Positions 22,741 through 34,892 of a stretch of DNA of 64,000 bases are shown in pieces. The stretch is from Fasciolopsis buskii (Eukaryota > Platyhelminthes > Trematoda > Plagiorchiida > Fasciolidae), in the NCBI GenBank assembly GCA_008360955.1, contig LUCM01010396.1, forward strand, positions 54,382-118,381. Reading direction: 5' to 3'. Below the pieces are notes generated by a model that was given only the letters and a program-made list of their open reading frames with translations, was not told the DNA's origin and did no database searches. The position numbers were made by a program, and so were the translations under genes. Positions within the stretch are counted from its first letter, which is position 1, and each line of letters opens with the position of its first letter.

Positions 22741-23585
22741 CCCTGAAAGCTATACATCAGAGGCTTGGTCGGCTGTACAATAAGACGAACAATGCCTTTG
22801 ACATCACTGATAGGTGTTTCATAAGTCGTTAATTAGTCCAAAAGGGTGACCAGAAATTCCAAGGCCACCCGTCCAGCTGGTTGCGGAATGATTAATTTCG
22901 AACTGCTGTGCCAAAATACAGTCTTTCGAAAGGGGGCAGGAGGCAACTACTAATCCACGATGGCTGTCGACATACAGCAGCATGCCCGTCAGGATTGTTG
23001 TATTTTGCAGGAAGGACTTCCGGAGGCACAATATAGACATTCTCAGTTGGTATCACTAGTTTTAGGCCGACATTCGACAGTATATTGTCTGCTCATCTAG
23101 TCCCAATTCGGAGCCGTATTAGTTGACAATACTTCTGTCTCTGGATATGAAATTAGACTAATTAAATTTTACCTGCAGTGTGAAGTTACTTCGAAAGTTC
23201 CAACCTGTTTTGCCTCACCACCATTGTGATGGCAAGCAATTAACAACGAATTTGGGCTGTCTTGGATAACTCATATTCGACATACTTTTGCTGAAGAAGT
23301 CAAAGGTCAGCATAAGATTATTACTTTTTCACACAGGTTTTTTGTCTTTTTACCTCCATTTTTACTGTTATACGAAGATCATGCAAAGTAAGGCCACCTA
23401 TCGGAGAAGCTGATCGGCAATGGAAAGGTTCGAGCCGATATTATTCCGTTTGCGAGACCACAGCGTTGGCTGGTTGAACACCGTTCTCTTTTCAACCTAT
23501 GACCCTAGCTCTCGGACAGACTATTCATTCTATCTGTGGGTGCATGAAAACCATTTACGCAACAGTCACTTAGCCCCCATTCCTA
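22741..23585. other. No feature seen
   Basis: No supported gene or repeat. A minus frame at 22819-23040 has no recognisable features. Confidence 0.3.
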
Positions 23586-23700
23586 GATGACCAAGCGGGT
23601 AAGGTCGCGGGTTCGAATCCTGCCACCGCCGGTCAACTTCCCCACATGGCAGCCCTCTTCCTGAAAATGATGTACAGTGATATTTCATTAATAAAGGAAG
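23586..23700 (+). mobile_element. tRNA-derived SINE, internally deleted copy
   Basis: The copy begins with a tRNA-like D region (ccaagcgggtaaggtc). It jumps directly to a perfect pol III B box (gcgggttcgaatcc) and the acceptor-side 'accgccgg', then carries the SINE body ending 'tttcattaataaaggaag'. Compared with the fuller copy at 30418-30578 it lacks the anticodon segment and a 16-bp piece of the body. It is likely inactive, since the D-to-B spacing is altered. Confidence 0.75.
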
Positions 23701-26700
23701 ATAGAAAAAAAGGATTTTATTTAAACAATTATTTGACCAACTGAATGGTATAGTAATGCTCGTTATTATTTCCAATTAAATGGAATTTGCAAGGTTCACA
23801 GTATTATGATGCTACATTATCTGCATAACTTGTCCACGAATGAAGAGTAGATCTATTTTAAAGTTTGTAACGAAGGCTGACGAAGTATTTGCCTCCTTAG
23901 ATGTTATTAAGCAAGATCATCAGGTCCCTAAAATGGCAAAATAAAAGTGGACTGAACAGTTCTTCCAACTTGTATTTTTTGCGTCCAAAGCCCGAGGGGA
24001 ACTTGGAACAGTACCTGGCTTCTTGAGTGAGGAGGGAAAGTGAGCTCGCGAGTGACAGAGGAAAAAACCTCCGTCCAAGTTTATTGACTCTCTCATGAAC
24101 AATCCGAATTCCAGGCATTTCACAGAAGAAAAACTAAAGGACGAACTATTTTCGGATCTCAGTTAGGACGTTCCAATGAACGGGTTGTTTCAACAACAAA
24201 AGTAAGCCCCAAATGAGGTTCGAAACTTAACCCTTAATAAAACTGCCTTAGCTGGCATGCAATTAGCGAATTAATTTTCCCCTCTTCGTCCAAGGCAGAT
24301 GCCGAGTTGGATCTTTTTACCCGTACATGTAGCCTGCAGACTACCATACTGGTCTGGCTGCATAAATGTCCACGCTGACTGCTACATTCACTGGGATTCA
24401 GTCCACGCTGCTTTTTCTGCTTTTGAGCATTTCAGCTCGGTCATGCACTCCATTCAATGTGTATTATTCTAGTGCACAATTCACCTGAAACATTTATTGT
24501 TTAAAGTCGGTTGACTTGTGTGATTGCAAGCCATCCGATAATCCAAATGTTGAATCTTCCTGTTGTTAAAATTGGACAACTCATTGGTCAGTTTCAGATG
24601 CTGGTGTACCTAGTCATGCAGCGTTCGAAATGCTACAAAACGATTCCAAAGGATTCAAGAACTGTGCTTTCAAATAGGTTTGATATGTTAAAGAAACTCG
24701 GAAAAATCCATGTTCATTAGGCGTTTTGGTTACTGTAGCTATCAGGTTTCGTGGTCGGTTTCCAAACGAGTAAATCTGGAATCTTAGCTTAAAGTCAGTT
24801 TGCATAAAACTGAATGTTCTCGTCTTTCAACTGTCCGTATGATGTGGATTCCAAGGATTGGGGTTGGTATAGTTTGTATTCGTTCACCGAAACACAGGAC
24901 AAGAGGACATAAATCATTGCCGGAGGCAATCCTGGCCAGTTACGAAGCGTAGAAGAGCGGGAATCAGTGTTCAGCGTGGCGTAACCTCTGCCATCTAATC
25001 TTTCATGAAAATCGCCCAACCATACATTGGTTACCGGAAAAAAAGGATTGGTTTGTCTTCTAGTACCGATTTGTGCGCAAAGAATATAAAATCCCGCCAA
25101 AACCCTCCAGTTGTCTCGACCGTATGTAAACTGTTTCCCAAATACCAGGACATGCTGGAGTTGCTTGCTTGGGTAAACGGAGTCTTGTAGCTCTAGACTC
25201 GCTAACACTAATGACCAGCAGGTTGTCCAGTTCACATATCCTAAAGTATAGTTTCACTTCATTCATCTTAAATTTGAGAATGAACAATTGAAACAACTGT
25301 CGGTACTCAAGTTTGCGCTTTCAGATATCCGTGCGTATATGCCAGAAAGTGGAAGCACTTTCTGACACCTGAGATACTGACTACGTATGGTTTTTATGGA
25401 TACTAATAACATCATTCTATTGATTCAAGTTGTGAGCCATGTAAATAATGTTAGTGTTTTGTAACGCAGCCTTGGCCATACAAACCTGCTGAATTGAGAG
25501 GTGGTCGGCACAGGTCGAGATTAAAGCTTGTGATCTCTACATTTTGGATTGGCCATGATGAATAATGGACAAACTCCTGTCATTCAGATTACTTTGGTTG
25601 AATAATGCTCGTCTTCCGAACTTCACAATTCAGCAAAAACCGACTTGCGTGTAACAGTTGATTACTTTGTTATGGTGTTCACCCGCCGAACTTTTCGTTA
25701 AAACTACGACGGATGATTGAATAGACTTATCCTTATCTACTGAGTAGGAGTCACAATTACTAATTGGTGACTGTCTGCGTGCACAGTATTATTAGTGATT
25801 CAATAGTTGAACATTGTTGTTTGCGAGCCTTCCGACGGAATTTCGGAACTTCGCATCACAGATTCAAGGGAGATGAGCCATTGTTAACCAACCTAGATTT
25901 TGGCGCTTTCGCAGTATGAGGTGACTATCGATTTGTTGGGTGGCACGACACCCCTGAATTGCCACCAGAGGCTTAACGTACAAAGTTCGGCCTACTCTTC
26001 CCGAAGTCATGTTAACATTATTAGATCCCATCATAGCCATATAACCTGAACTTCTTGTCACGAATTATCGCACTGTTCGATTTAGAACTCCAGGTGACGC
26101 AATCTCGAGCTCGTTCGTCTATATTATTATTAAAGATATCATCCTAATTGTAGGATTTGTTCTTAACATTCCCTGCTTCTGGTCATTAATGAACACCTGC
26201 AGCTTCTTATTTTACTCCAGTGTCTAAATTTACTCGAAGGGACACAGAGGTTTTGGTTGCGTTAAAGATGTGCCTACCACATTTGCGCAGCAGAGCCAGT
26301 ATTTCTCAGAGAATCCAAAGCCCACGCGACCATAAAATTTGGAATCGCATAGAATTATAAAAAAAGGATTTTGGAGTAATTGTGCAACTGGAAACCAGGT
26401 CCAAATTTGACGTCTGAGAATTCAACGTTGGTTGGTTGCTGTTCCTAGAGCTCCCTGGAAGTGCAAGTCAATAACAGTGCAATATCATGACATGGTAAAG
26501 TTCAAAAAACGTTGACAGCCTGCCCGGTGGTGTGATCTCTCTCTCTCTCTCTAGAATCACAATCGTTATTCTCGTATTCCCGTCTTAGTTCGAGCGGAAT
26601 GCATATACATTGCTGAAGATTCCTATTAGGGATAGAACGGATGCCAGGTGAGAATTGGTATTACATAACGAGTCATATCCTGGTGCACGAATTCAACCAT

Positions 26701-26796
26701 CAGTTTTACATGAGTTTCTGTAAGCTTTCAATTCCTCTCTGTTTTGTTCCAATATTATTTAGTACAACAAAGTTAGTTATCCAACATCATTCCGGC
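23701..26796. other. No gene recognised; (CT)n at 26535-26552
   Basis: Two overlapping minus frames span 24795-25296, one of 146 codons. Peptide fragments such as PACPGIWETVYIRSRQLEGF look protein-like, but I could not assign a family or splice borders. A short CT run lies at 26535-26552. The remainder shows nothing. Confidence 0.25.
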
Positions 26797-27040
26797 AATG
26801 AAATCAAACAGTAACCCTTCTCCACCGTCACAACCAACACAAAGCCGCATCAGAACGGTTGGTAATCGACTTACGGGAACTTCTTGCATCGCATCAATTC
26901 TGAATAAACGAGGTTTGCACGGACGTAACCGGTAACTCAGAAACGCATTGTACATGAATCAGAGTGTTGACTTACCTTTTGGAATGGCCGAATCACATGG
27001 GGGGGGAGAATTCCAATGCATCTACAGCCGAACAGATCAG
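26797..27040 (+). pseudogene. Tc1-like transposase fossil
   Basis: The + strand reads TGTSCIASILNKRGLHGRNR, close to the end of the helix-turn-helix region of Tc1-type transposases (family form LNKRGLHGRVARRKPLL). A second frame then gives TQKRIVHE (family: LTQKH...) and FWNGRITWGGENS (family: FWN.V.W.DES). The order is right but pieces are missing and a stop and shifts intervene. The DDE catalytic core is not visible downstream. The same DNA, read on the minus strand, contains two 'gtaagt' donors and an acceptor in consistent phase. I judge that alternative less likely, but it lowers confidence. Confidence 0.42.
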
Positions 27041-30000
27041 TGAAAAATCAATGAGCTGAGCTTATAAACCTTGGTTTATCGATCTCAAACCGACCACAGA
27101 TCAGTTCCTTTGCTAAGTCTAAGAGATATGCGTGAATTTCATAAGCATAATTTACCTAATTTGGAATCCTCGGATTAAAATGTTTGGCAGTTGTAAAATG
27201 GTTGCTATTGCGGTTGAATGTTCGTATATATACGTGCACATGAACTTGCAAATTGAGACTTCAGACGCCTTTTGTACGATAGGCTCAGAGGTGAGTTTGC
27301 CAATTACGCACCGTTTTGTCCCATTAGGAGGATCTCGTTTCGAGCATTTGAACGATATCGGAAAGGTTTCTGTGGTGTTTTCTTTCGGAAGCAAAATAGA
27401 GCGGTTCGTACAGGTGGCTTATCGTTTGTTTTACCAAGGATATAATTGATGGTTTCGTTGCTCGAAAACTGATATTTGTAGTTAATTCTCGATCACTATG
27501 CCACATAACATTAATCATCGTCTCCACCCAGCACTTAGTGCTGTTTCTTATTCTTCAACTAGTTTCATATCTGAGTTCCGTTTCTTCCTCTTGTTGCTCT
27601 AAGTATGGGAAAAACAGTCTTCATTTTGTTCATTTGCAACTGGGTCGTAAACTGGTAATCGATAGCAATCGACGATGATTTCCTTACTTGGCACTAGTCT
27701 TTCCTCCACTCTTCAATTTTATTCTGACGTACCTCAGAAAGTGCACAGGATTTCATTCGTTTCAGGATTCACTTTAATTATGCAGGAATACGACATTGAA
27801 CGACTTGTGTTAACTTCAATGAGCCAGTAGAAATGATGAACGGAGCTGCCGGAGAGTGACACTTAAAATCAAGTTGTTAAACTGAAATTTTACCGGAAAT
27901 ACGGTCATTGATCATCTAAGTGCGTTTCCGTTCCTGATCAAAAAGCTTTAGGTCTTGTATCGTTCTCCACTCTCGACAACCAAACAGTTTCCTTCCCTAG
28001 CCAGGACAGGTAATTTGCATTAAGTGCCACTCGATTGTCTGACAATTTCTGGGTGCAATTATTTGCAATCACTGTTTACATAGTTGCACTTTCTTTCATG
28101 ATTGGCTTCACACCCTCTTATACTTTCTGAGCTAACCTATCTAGTTAGTTATGTTCTATTTAATACCTTTATGTTGGTGCTTTATACATCGTTAAGTCAG
28201 TAGATCAACTCGCAGAAGTCTGTAGGCTCAATAGGGTTCCAGATTTTCTCTTCCCTGCCCACGTTTTCTTTGCAGTTTCTCGTATAGTTTCTCATAGGTG
28301 TCCGACAACTCTCATTCATGTAGGGTTACTTTCTGTGTTGGACATTGGTTCTCACTGCAATAATTTTATTATGTCACGTTCGGTAAACTGGAAGCTTTTT
28401 GACACTAAGTTAAAAGGATTTCTCCAAACATTTATCAGGAAATCTTACTGTTTCACGGCCCCTATCATCCAAAACGCACTTAAGCGCAAGCAGCATCTTC
28501 AACGTGGCGCGTAGACGAGAATGCCAAGGAACATGTTTCCCGAAGCGAATTCCAATCGAAAGACAAGTTAAGTCGTACATGAATGACGGTACTATTTAAC
28601 AATAATCAAATTGAAAATCAAACCACTTTTGGTAGACACCATGGAGCTATAGACACCTCAAACTACCAAAAAAGTCTTCAACAGTGACCACATCAACGAC
28701 AAAATATAGCAGACGGTAAAGTAATAAACGAAAATTAATACATGTCGGTGAAGAATTTGCTTATACCAAAATCCTCCAAATTTTGTCCAATCAAACAGAT
28801 ACTGTCCTCTTCATAAGACCCAGACGTTAGTCAGCACAGCCGTTGCGACGCGATCGGCCAACAATGTACATGGGAAACGAGAGCAGAGGCATGACACCTC
28901 CGAAAATCGCAGTTCTCATGGTGAAAATGTAAGGGCGTTAAGTGCTTCTCTAAAATAGTATCACTCAGGTAAAAGCGGGAAACATGAAAAGTCCTCGTAT
29001 TCAACGTTTTGAGGAGAGACATCATGAAGGTCGCAGTGTAGGATGAAAGTACACATTGGGATGAAGTAATCGCAGGGGAATTTTCTAATTCAATCTTTCG
29101 TATGCATCACCTTTTTCGAAAGCAGTTTGTCTGTCAATTGTGCCTGAATTTCTCCAAGGCCTGAGGAAAGTACTTTCCAATTTCCTCCTCATTGGTCGTG
29201 CTGCACAATCCGCAGCATGTCTTCATTGCTAGTTTTATTGCAGTTATGTTTCTGACCGTTCAACTAAAAAGTGGTCACTTGGAATCCCTTTATTGCGCAA
29301 GTTTGTTTTGCCTAAACGAATATCTGCTCTTTCTGATACCGACAGAAAAATCTGCATCTACAGATGCAAGATTTCTCATCAATTACCTGTAAATAGTTGT
29401 TTATTTAGAGTCTCTTGGATATGAGCTCAATGATGTATCAATTTTCTTTGTCTCAGTCTGTTCTTCGGGGTGAATTAGGCTCTTCAGCTCAGTTGATCGA
29501 TATTCGCATTATGGATACAGGTTGTGGTACTCGGCATCGTGCTATATTTCGGAGCTGGGCCAATAGTGTTCTGAACTGTCTAGCACCATAAATTTTCCAC
29601 AGTTTCCGAATAACGTCGACATTCGTCAGGATGTTGTCAGAACTAATCGGTAGTTTTATCCAACCGAATTTAGTAAGATCGCATTTAGAGAGACTTAAAA
29701 CATAGCTTATCTTACGTGGGTACGTTTACAAATGCGTGATGTAAGGTGCATTGTTTGTCTGTGTATTAACCGACGATTTGCGGGCAGACGTACTTTCCAG
29801 ATCTTGTGAAAGTGGGAAATGATTTTATCCAATCCCGGAATAGTTTGGACGTAATTCAGAACTAACGTGGGTAACGATTTGCCACACCAAATACGAAATC
29901 TGAACCAAAATGAATCGCAAGTGACCAAACAATGTAGGAAGTTTACGACTGTGCTGCTGACTTAAATCATACCCTCGACTTGGAAGTTCATTTTGACAAC

Positions 30001-30417
30001 TCATTGTGACCAGCTCCCCCTAAGGTACCGTTCGATTGGGCAAGAGTTCACCAACCTAAAAAGAAAGTCCATGAGCTGAGACTTTGTCTCGCGTCTTAAC
30101 ACTTAGGGCTGCTGGCAGGATCGGACTAAATGGAATGCCAACGCACCCACAGGGTGCAATGTTTTTGGTTTGGTCAAAAACCTTATCCGCCGAACCTACC
30201 TGAGTATACCGGTGGGGCACACGTATCATCAGTCAAGAAACGAAGAGAGCTAATATTGGTAATTTTGTCTCCCTCGACCTAAGTGGATCTAGCTTGAGGA
30301 CCATTTTATCTGGCTTGTAACGATCCAAGAGTGACAAGCGGCAAAGCCGATTTTTTTAATGAAAGTGCTCCGCCCGACCAGTTAATTTTAATATGCGAGC
30401 GTTCTTTTATCTTTTGC
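27041..30417. other. No gene recognised
   Basis: The + frame 27132-27449 (105 codons) and several shorter frames lack motifs. A good donor (CAGAG|gtgagt, 27291) follows a short open stretch, but its acceptor is weak. No RNA genes or repeats seen. Confidence 0.3.
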
Positions 30418-30578
30418 TTCCTCTATTAATGAAACAACAATGCACATCAATTTTCAGGAAGGGGACCGCGGCCAGCAGAGGGCTGCCAAGTGGGGAAATT
30501 GACCGGCGGTGGTAGGGTTCGAACCCGCGGCCTTCATGTCTAAACGCCACGACCTTATCCGCTTGGCCACCGCCGGCC
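30418..30578 (-). mobile_element. tRNA-Leu-like SINE, fullest copy
   Basis: On the minus strand the head is tRNA-like. A 7-bp acceptor pair CCGGCGG/CCGCCGG, a type-II D arm (GGCCAAGCGGATAAGGTC, also the pol III A box) and a B box GCGGGTTCGAACCC are present. A TTTAGAC loop is compatible with anticodon TAG (Leu). The anticodon stem is poorly paired, and the sequence runs on into a body of about 85 bp ending 'tttcattaatagaggaag', so it is a SINE and not a tRNA gene. Copies occur at 23586-23700 and 48950-49075. Confidence 0.85.
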
Positions 30579-31052
30579 ATCATGAAGTCAAAATCATTCA
30601 CGGCTTATATCTTTGTTTGGGAAAGAATATGATGAAATAAACGGTTGATTTCCAGTGGCTTGCTTACAACAAGGCTTACTTGCGATGAATCTGTACGCAT
30701 TTGTAGTCATCCTTTTGGGTACGCTTTACTAAAATGGATACTGAAGCTTACATTTAAGCTTAAATGATCAAATTACTCTATTTTCTCAACATGAAGCAGC
30801 CTTCATTGAGGCCGTGCAGACTTGAATCCACCATACTTCGGTCGAATGCAACAGGAGAATGGTTACGGGTATGTCGCTCGCTGCTGATATTCGGCTCGCA
30901 CACACCCACGCACAGAGGTTCTTCTCTTATGCACTAGTTTGATTGACCTAATTTAGCATCCAATGTATTTCTAGTTTAAGAGACTTTGTATAGTGACGAG
31001 CAGACTGAACTACAAGGAGAACCAACGTCCAGGGCCGAGAATTATCCTACAG
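30579..31052. other. No feature seen
   Basis: Nothing supported between the SINE and the next candidate exon. Confidence 0.3.
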
Positions 31053-31146
31053 TGGTAAAAAATTATGCGTCGCAGACGAGAACTGCACAACAAGAATGAA
31101 AAGCTTTGTAACGAGGACGAGAAGTGGTGAGAGAAGGCTGAGTGAC
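31053..31146 (+). CDS. Candidate internal exon, 31 codons
   Basis: The block lies between an acceptor 'attatcctacag' and a consensus donor GAC|gtaagt. It uses one base to finish a codon and leaves in phase 0. The peptide is basic with two Cys (KKLCVADENCTTRMKSF). The frame stays open past the donor for about another 35 codons, so the exon could be longer or the donor unused. No family is recognised. Confidence 0.25.
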
Positions 31147-34100
31147 GTAAGTAAGACTAGTAGGTTGGTGATCCAGTGGAAGAATCCTCCTTCCTTTGGT
31201 GGTGTTTCAAGAATTGCTCTGGTATGCAAACGGTTTGAATTAAAATATTGTCTACTAACATGACAATTACAATCAACTCACAGAAAACTGTTTGTTTTTC
31301 GCGTCAACCGTAAGATCATTTACATGCTATGATGAGGAATGTGAAAGCCCTTTCCCACCCACTTGGAATGACCTCCTGAGTCGTTGTGAATCATGAAACG
31401 TGCACGGGGAGTTGATCAGTAAACATTCCTCAGTGAATTGTGCTTACCCAAATTGAATAAAATTCTTTATAGTCATAATGTTTCAACGTAGTTTTCATAT
31501 TCAAGCAAAATAGGATTAATATTTCGGAGATGGACCTGCAGCTACTCGCCAAAACCGCCAAGTAAAGATTTGATAGACATTCTCAGGATGTGACCCCAGG
31601 ACGTCAGTCTCCGTTGACAACAGATTATCTCCTTTACGTTTGCTGCTTTTAGTTTGGTTTTATTAAAAATGCAAAGCTTAGCATTGTTGCAAGCCTGAAA
31701 TAGATTACTCGAAATAAAAATCTAACATGCAGTCCTGTAGTCACGCTCATGCTCAAAAGACTGTGGGAAACCGAGGCAGTCAGTTGTGCGGAAATTAATC
31801 ATGCATTTGCTAGTCTAGCCAGACGTAAATTGTGAGCATTTTCGTGCAATACTATTCACTTTGTCAAATGTTTGGCGATCATTGTCAGCCGGATGACTGG
31901 GTGTTTATTATCACGTGATTATAGTGTGTTCTTTGTTGTTCAGTAAAGACAAAATCTACTTCAGTCAGACATTGAATGAGTTTACGAACTGTTCTGGCAA
32001 AGAAAGGTGAAAACTCTCCATATACATTACTGTCAGAGCATTCATAAACACATCTACCCGGCAAAGGTGGAGTGTGAAGTGTGTGTGCATCCCCGCGAGG
32101 GCTTGCAAGGGAAGTTTACTGCATACTCGGGGGGGGGGGAAGTGAATTGGGAATGGGATGACGACCTTCGTACACAGCGGATATTCAGCATCAGGTCATG
32201 GAGTCGATATGGGAAGAATACGTCACCAACAGATTTAGATGCCTAATATTTGTATCTTGACGACAGCTGATTTATCGAAGAACTGACTCAACAGGCATTA
32301 TCAACCCATCACTGAAAACAGTTTTCCACACGAATTGTTTGGAAATATCAATATGGAACAGCTGACCCAGGAAGGAGAACCTCCACCACAAGAATAGACC
32401 AATGGGGCCGACAGATGTTCAGCAACAGGTAGCCGTCAGCAAAGCAGTTGAGACGGCTCATGTGTCAAGGTTCCCAACTCACGACCGTCCACCCCAAAAG
32501 AGTTTCAGTCTCCTCTCACTTATTTGTATTTATAAGTTAAGCTTTTCCAAGCTATGCGGTTGCATTTCAACCAGATAGACTACATCGAATGGTGAGGAAT
32601 CGTATTTTGTGGTCCGAATTAGAAATGAGGGTACAAAAATCTAATCGTATAAATCAGGACCGAAAATTTGAAACAGTTTCAAGGAAAATCGACGACGTTG
32701 CATTTAACGTGGAAGTCATAATGCCAGTAGCAATTTAGTTTATAGACAAGAACGCCGGATAAATAACATGATAAAATTTGCGAGTGATTTCGCTTCTTCA
32801 TGCGTATCGGTAGTTTGTAACTTCGTAAGCGAAATGCCACAGCATGCAGTTCAAAAACTGGACTATTCGTTAAACCATGACAACAAACTGCGCATTGTTT
32901 TCTCATCTGGAGTGGGTAACGACCTCGACCAAACTGATGCATAAATTCGCGAATGGAAATTGTGAATCAAAATCGTAGTCCCTAAGCCAATCGGCATGGT
33001 TATCAACGGCTTTCTGAACCTCGATGCAACATATCTATGCGCCACTGGCCATACCGCTTCATATTTAGAACTGGCCTAGACTGCGCATCTGCTGTGATTT
33101 GCAATAATTAGTCCAGGATCTGTGCCAGATATCATTCTATTTCTAAGTAGCACGTACCCGTCCGAATCGCAATCTGCACAAATAAGACCAAGTTAGTATG
33201 CGCAAGTTTATTCCAGTGGCTAAAGTCAGCCTGTGGTCTTGAATTACATAGTTAACAAACAGGCATGCGATCGGATTCGCAGAACATATACGTCTCGTCG
33301 AAACGCATGCAACAGCCGTCATTTGAACAATTTCCCCCCAAATAGACAGCAGCATAGGAAAGTAAATACTCAAATTCGTATTTCTTTTGCTCACTCAAAA
33401 CTGGCGAATCTTTTCGATAATAGGCCGCAACTTTGGGAATTTTCCAGTGGGCGAATAGGTTAGGAAATTAGTCGACATCACATCTCAGCCACCGTGACGC
33501 ATCATTAGCTTAGCTGGAACAACAGAGTGAGATTGGTCTACAACAATAAAGGTATGTATTGCTAGGAGTCCAGCATCAATAGACAGAGGTCATCGATGGG
33601 CCCACCACTATCGTTCCGCAATATTCTGATCATTTCCATGTGACAACAAGCACCTCCAAAGTAAAAATGCCTTTACTTCATATTCCGAGAATCTTTAGAA
33701 TTTCGAAGTCAATATCCACTGGTCGGGTAACACTTTTAATTATCACGCCACGACATGAAACGTATCCTGAATAGAACCAGGATTCAGTTCGGAGTATGAT
33801 TTTAAAGAAAGCATACCCACAAGTCAAGTGTTCTTCAACCTGAAAAAGGTCGGTTTGAATAAAACCCACTCCAATCAGGAAAACATGTTTACTAAAGTCT
33901 GGTAGAATGAAACACAGGTCTTCTTCCCGAGACAATGCAGTTTTCTAAGTGGGTTATTTTCTTAGGATGAAAAGAATATCTCCGTCACCCCAACGACAAA
34001 AATGGCCTTTCCGAAGCGCATTCATTTCTGATCTGTTGGTGTTTGTGTGAGATTGGATAACTTGGACGAGAATAAGAAAGCGAAACAACTGTGCTAGAAA

Positions 34101-34208
34101 TTTTCCTTATAGGATGTCCGTTTTGCACGTATATTGCAGGTAACCATATGACATTCATTCATCAACAAAATTGACAGGTCCTTAGATTGAGGCGCTAAGC
34201 ATTTTTTA
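31147..34208. other. No gene recognised
   Basis: Includes a 10-G run at 32129-32138 and several unrecognised frames (33143-33394 and 33678-33935, both minus). The acceptor-donor pair at about 33481/33551 (+) flanks sequence closed in all frames, so it could at best be a non-coding exon. Confidence 0.3.
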
Positions 34209-34550
34209 CTATTGGACAGGATTAGCATATTCCCTGTTTTGTTGTGCGATTAATTCATGCCACATATCAGGTGAAACTTGGGGCATTTGAATACCATTCG
34301 AGTATATCCGAACGATGGCGCATAAAATTTTGGCAGTAATCTGCTGCGGAAATGCAGAGCGGAATTTCTGTTCTGAAAGTTTAATATCAGTAGAAGTGAC
34401 TTTATGGTCACCTTCGGATGTGACTGATTTCCTATATGAAAAACGATCTGCCTGTTGTGATGTGAATGCCAGCCTTTTTAGTTTAAAACGCTGGAACAGT
34501 TTAAACAAAGGTTCAAATCGACACATGTTTTGAAATGGGTTTTGTGACAT
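34209..34550 (-). CDS. Candidate terminal exon, unidentified protein C-terminus
   Basis: A minus-strand frame of up to 113 codons ends in TAG at 34209-34211. Its last part reads like a conserved protein (KILCAIVRIYSNGIQMPQVS, then DMWHELIAQQNREY). Possible 5' borders inside the frame are the acceptors 'cacatcacaacag' and 'attaaactttcag'. No AATAAA lies close downstream on this strand. No domain is assigned. A protein-coding end is favoured over chance because of composition, but length alone would not prove it. Confidence 0.33.
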   Translation of the reverse strand: MSQNPFQNMCRFEPLFKLFQRFKLKRLAFTSQQADRFSYRKSVTSEGDHKVTSTDIKLSEQKFRSAFPQQITAKILCAIVRIYSNGIQMPQVSPDMWHELIAQQNREYANPVQ

Positions 34551-34892
34551 CTACATTATTGGGCTAAAGTATTTTACTGTTTCTCACTCATTCCTTCACT
34601 ACCAAGGCGGTAATGCGTGTGATTAAGGATCCGCGCCCAAGTGACCTTGACGCAAGGTCAACTTTGATGTAAATCATGATCTTCCTTAATTAAAAATTTT
34701 CTGTTCGTAATCGACCATGAGTGATCGATTCCACTTAGGTCGAAATACCCCAATTGACAAATACTTAGCTGTAGCCTAAAAATACCCGCCTGATCGTGAG
34801 TAGAAAAGTCGATGAAATAAAAGCTTTTGCTGGGCGAGTGAGGGGTAAGCTTTTTGACCCAACCAAAGACTTATGAAATTTTCATGCTCCAG

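Noticed and set aside
26875..27021. Minus-strand gene with a 40-nt intron
   Set aside because: Not annotated because the + strand Tc1-type motifs are collinear and harder to explain by chance. Kept as a finding because the splice signals are unusually good.
30418..30578. A functional tRNA-Leu gene
   Set aside because: The anticodon stem is poorly paired, sequence continues into a repeated body, and two decayed copies exist; it is a SINE.
33481..33551. Exon between 'atcacatctcag' and 'AATAAAG|gtatgt' (+)
   Set aside because: All three frames contain stops, so it cannot be coding; without RNA data a non-coding exon is not supportable.
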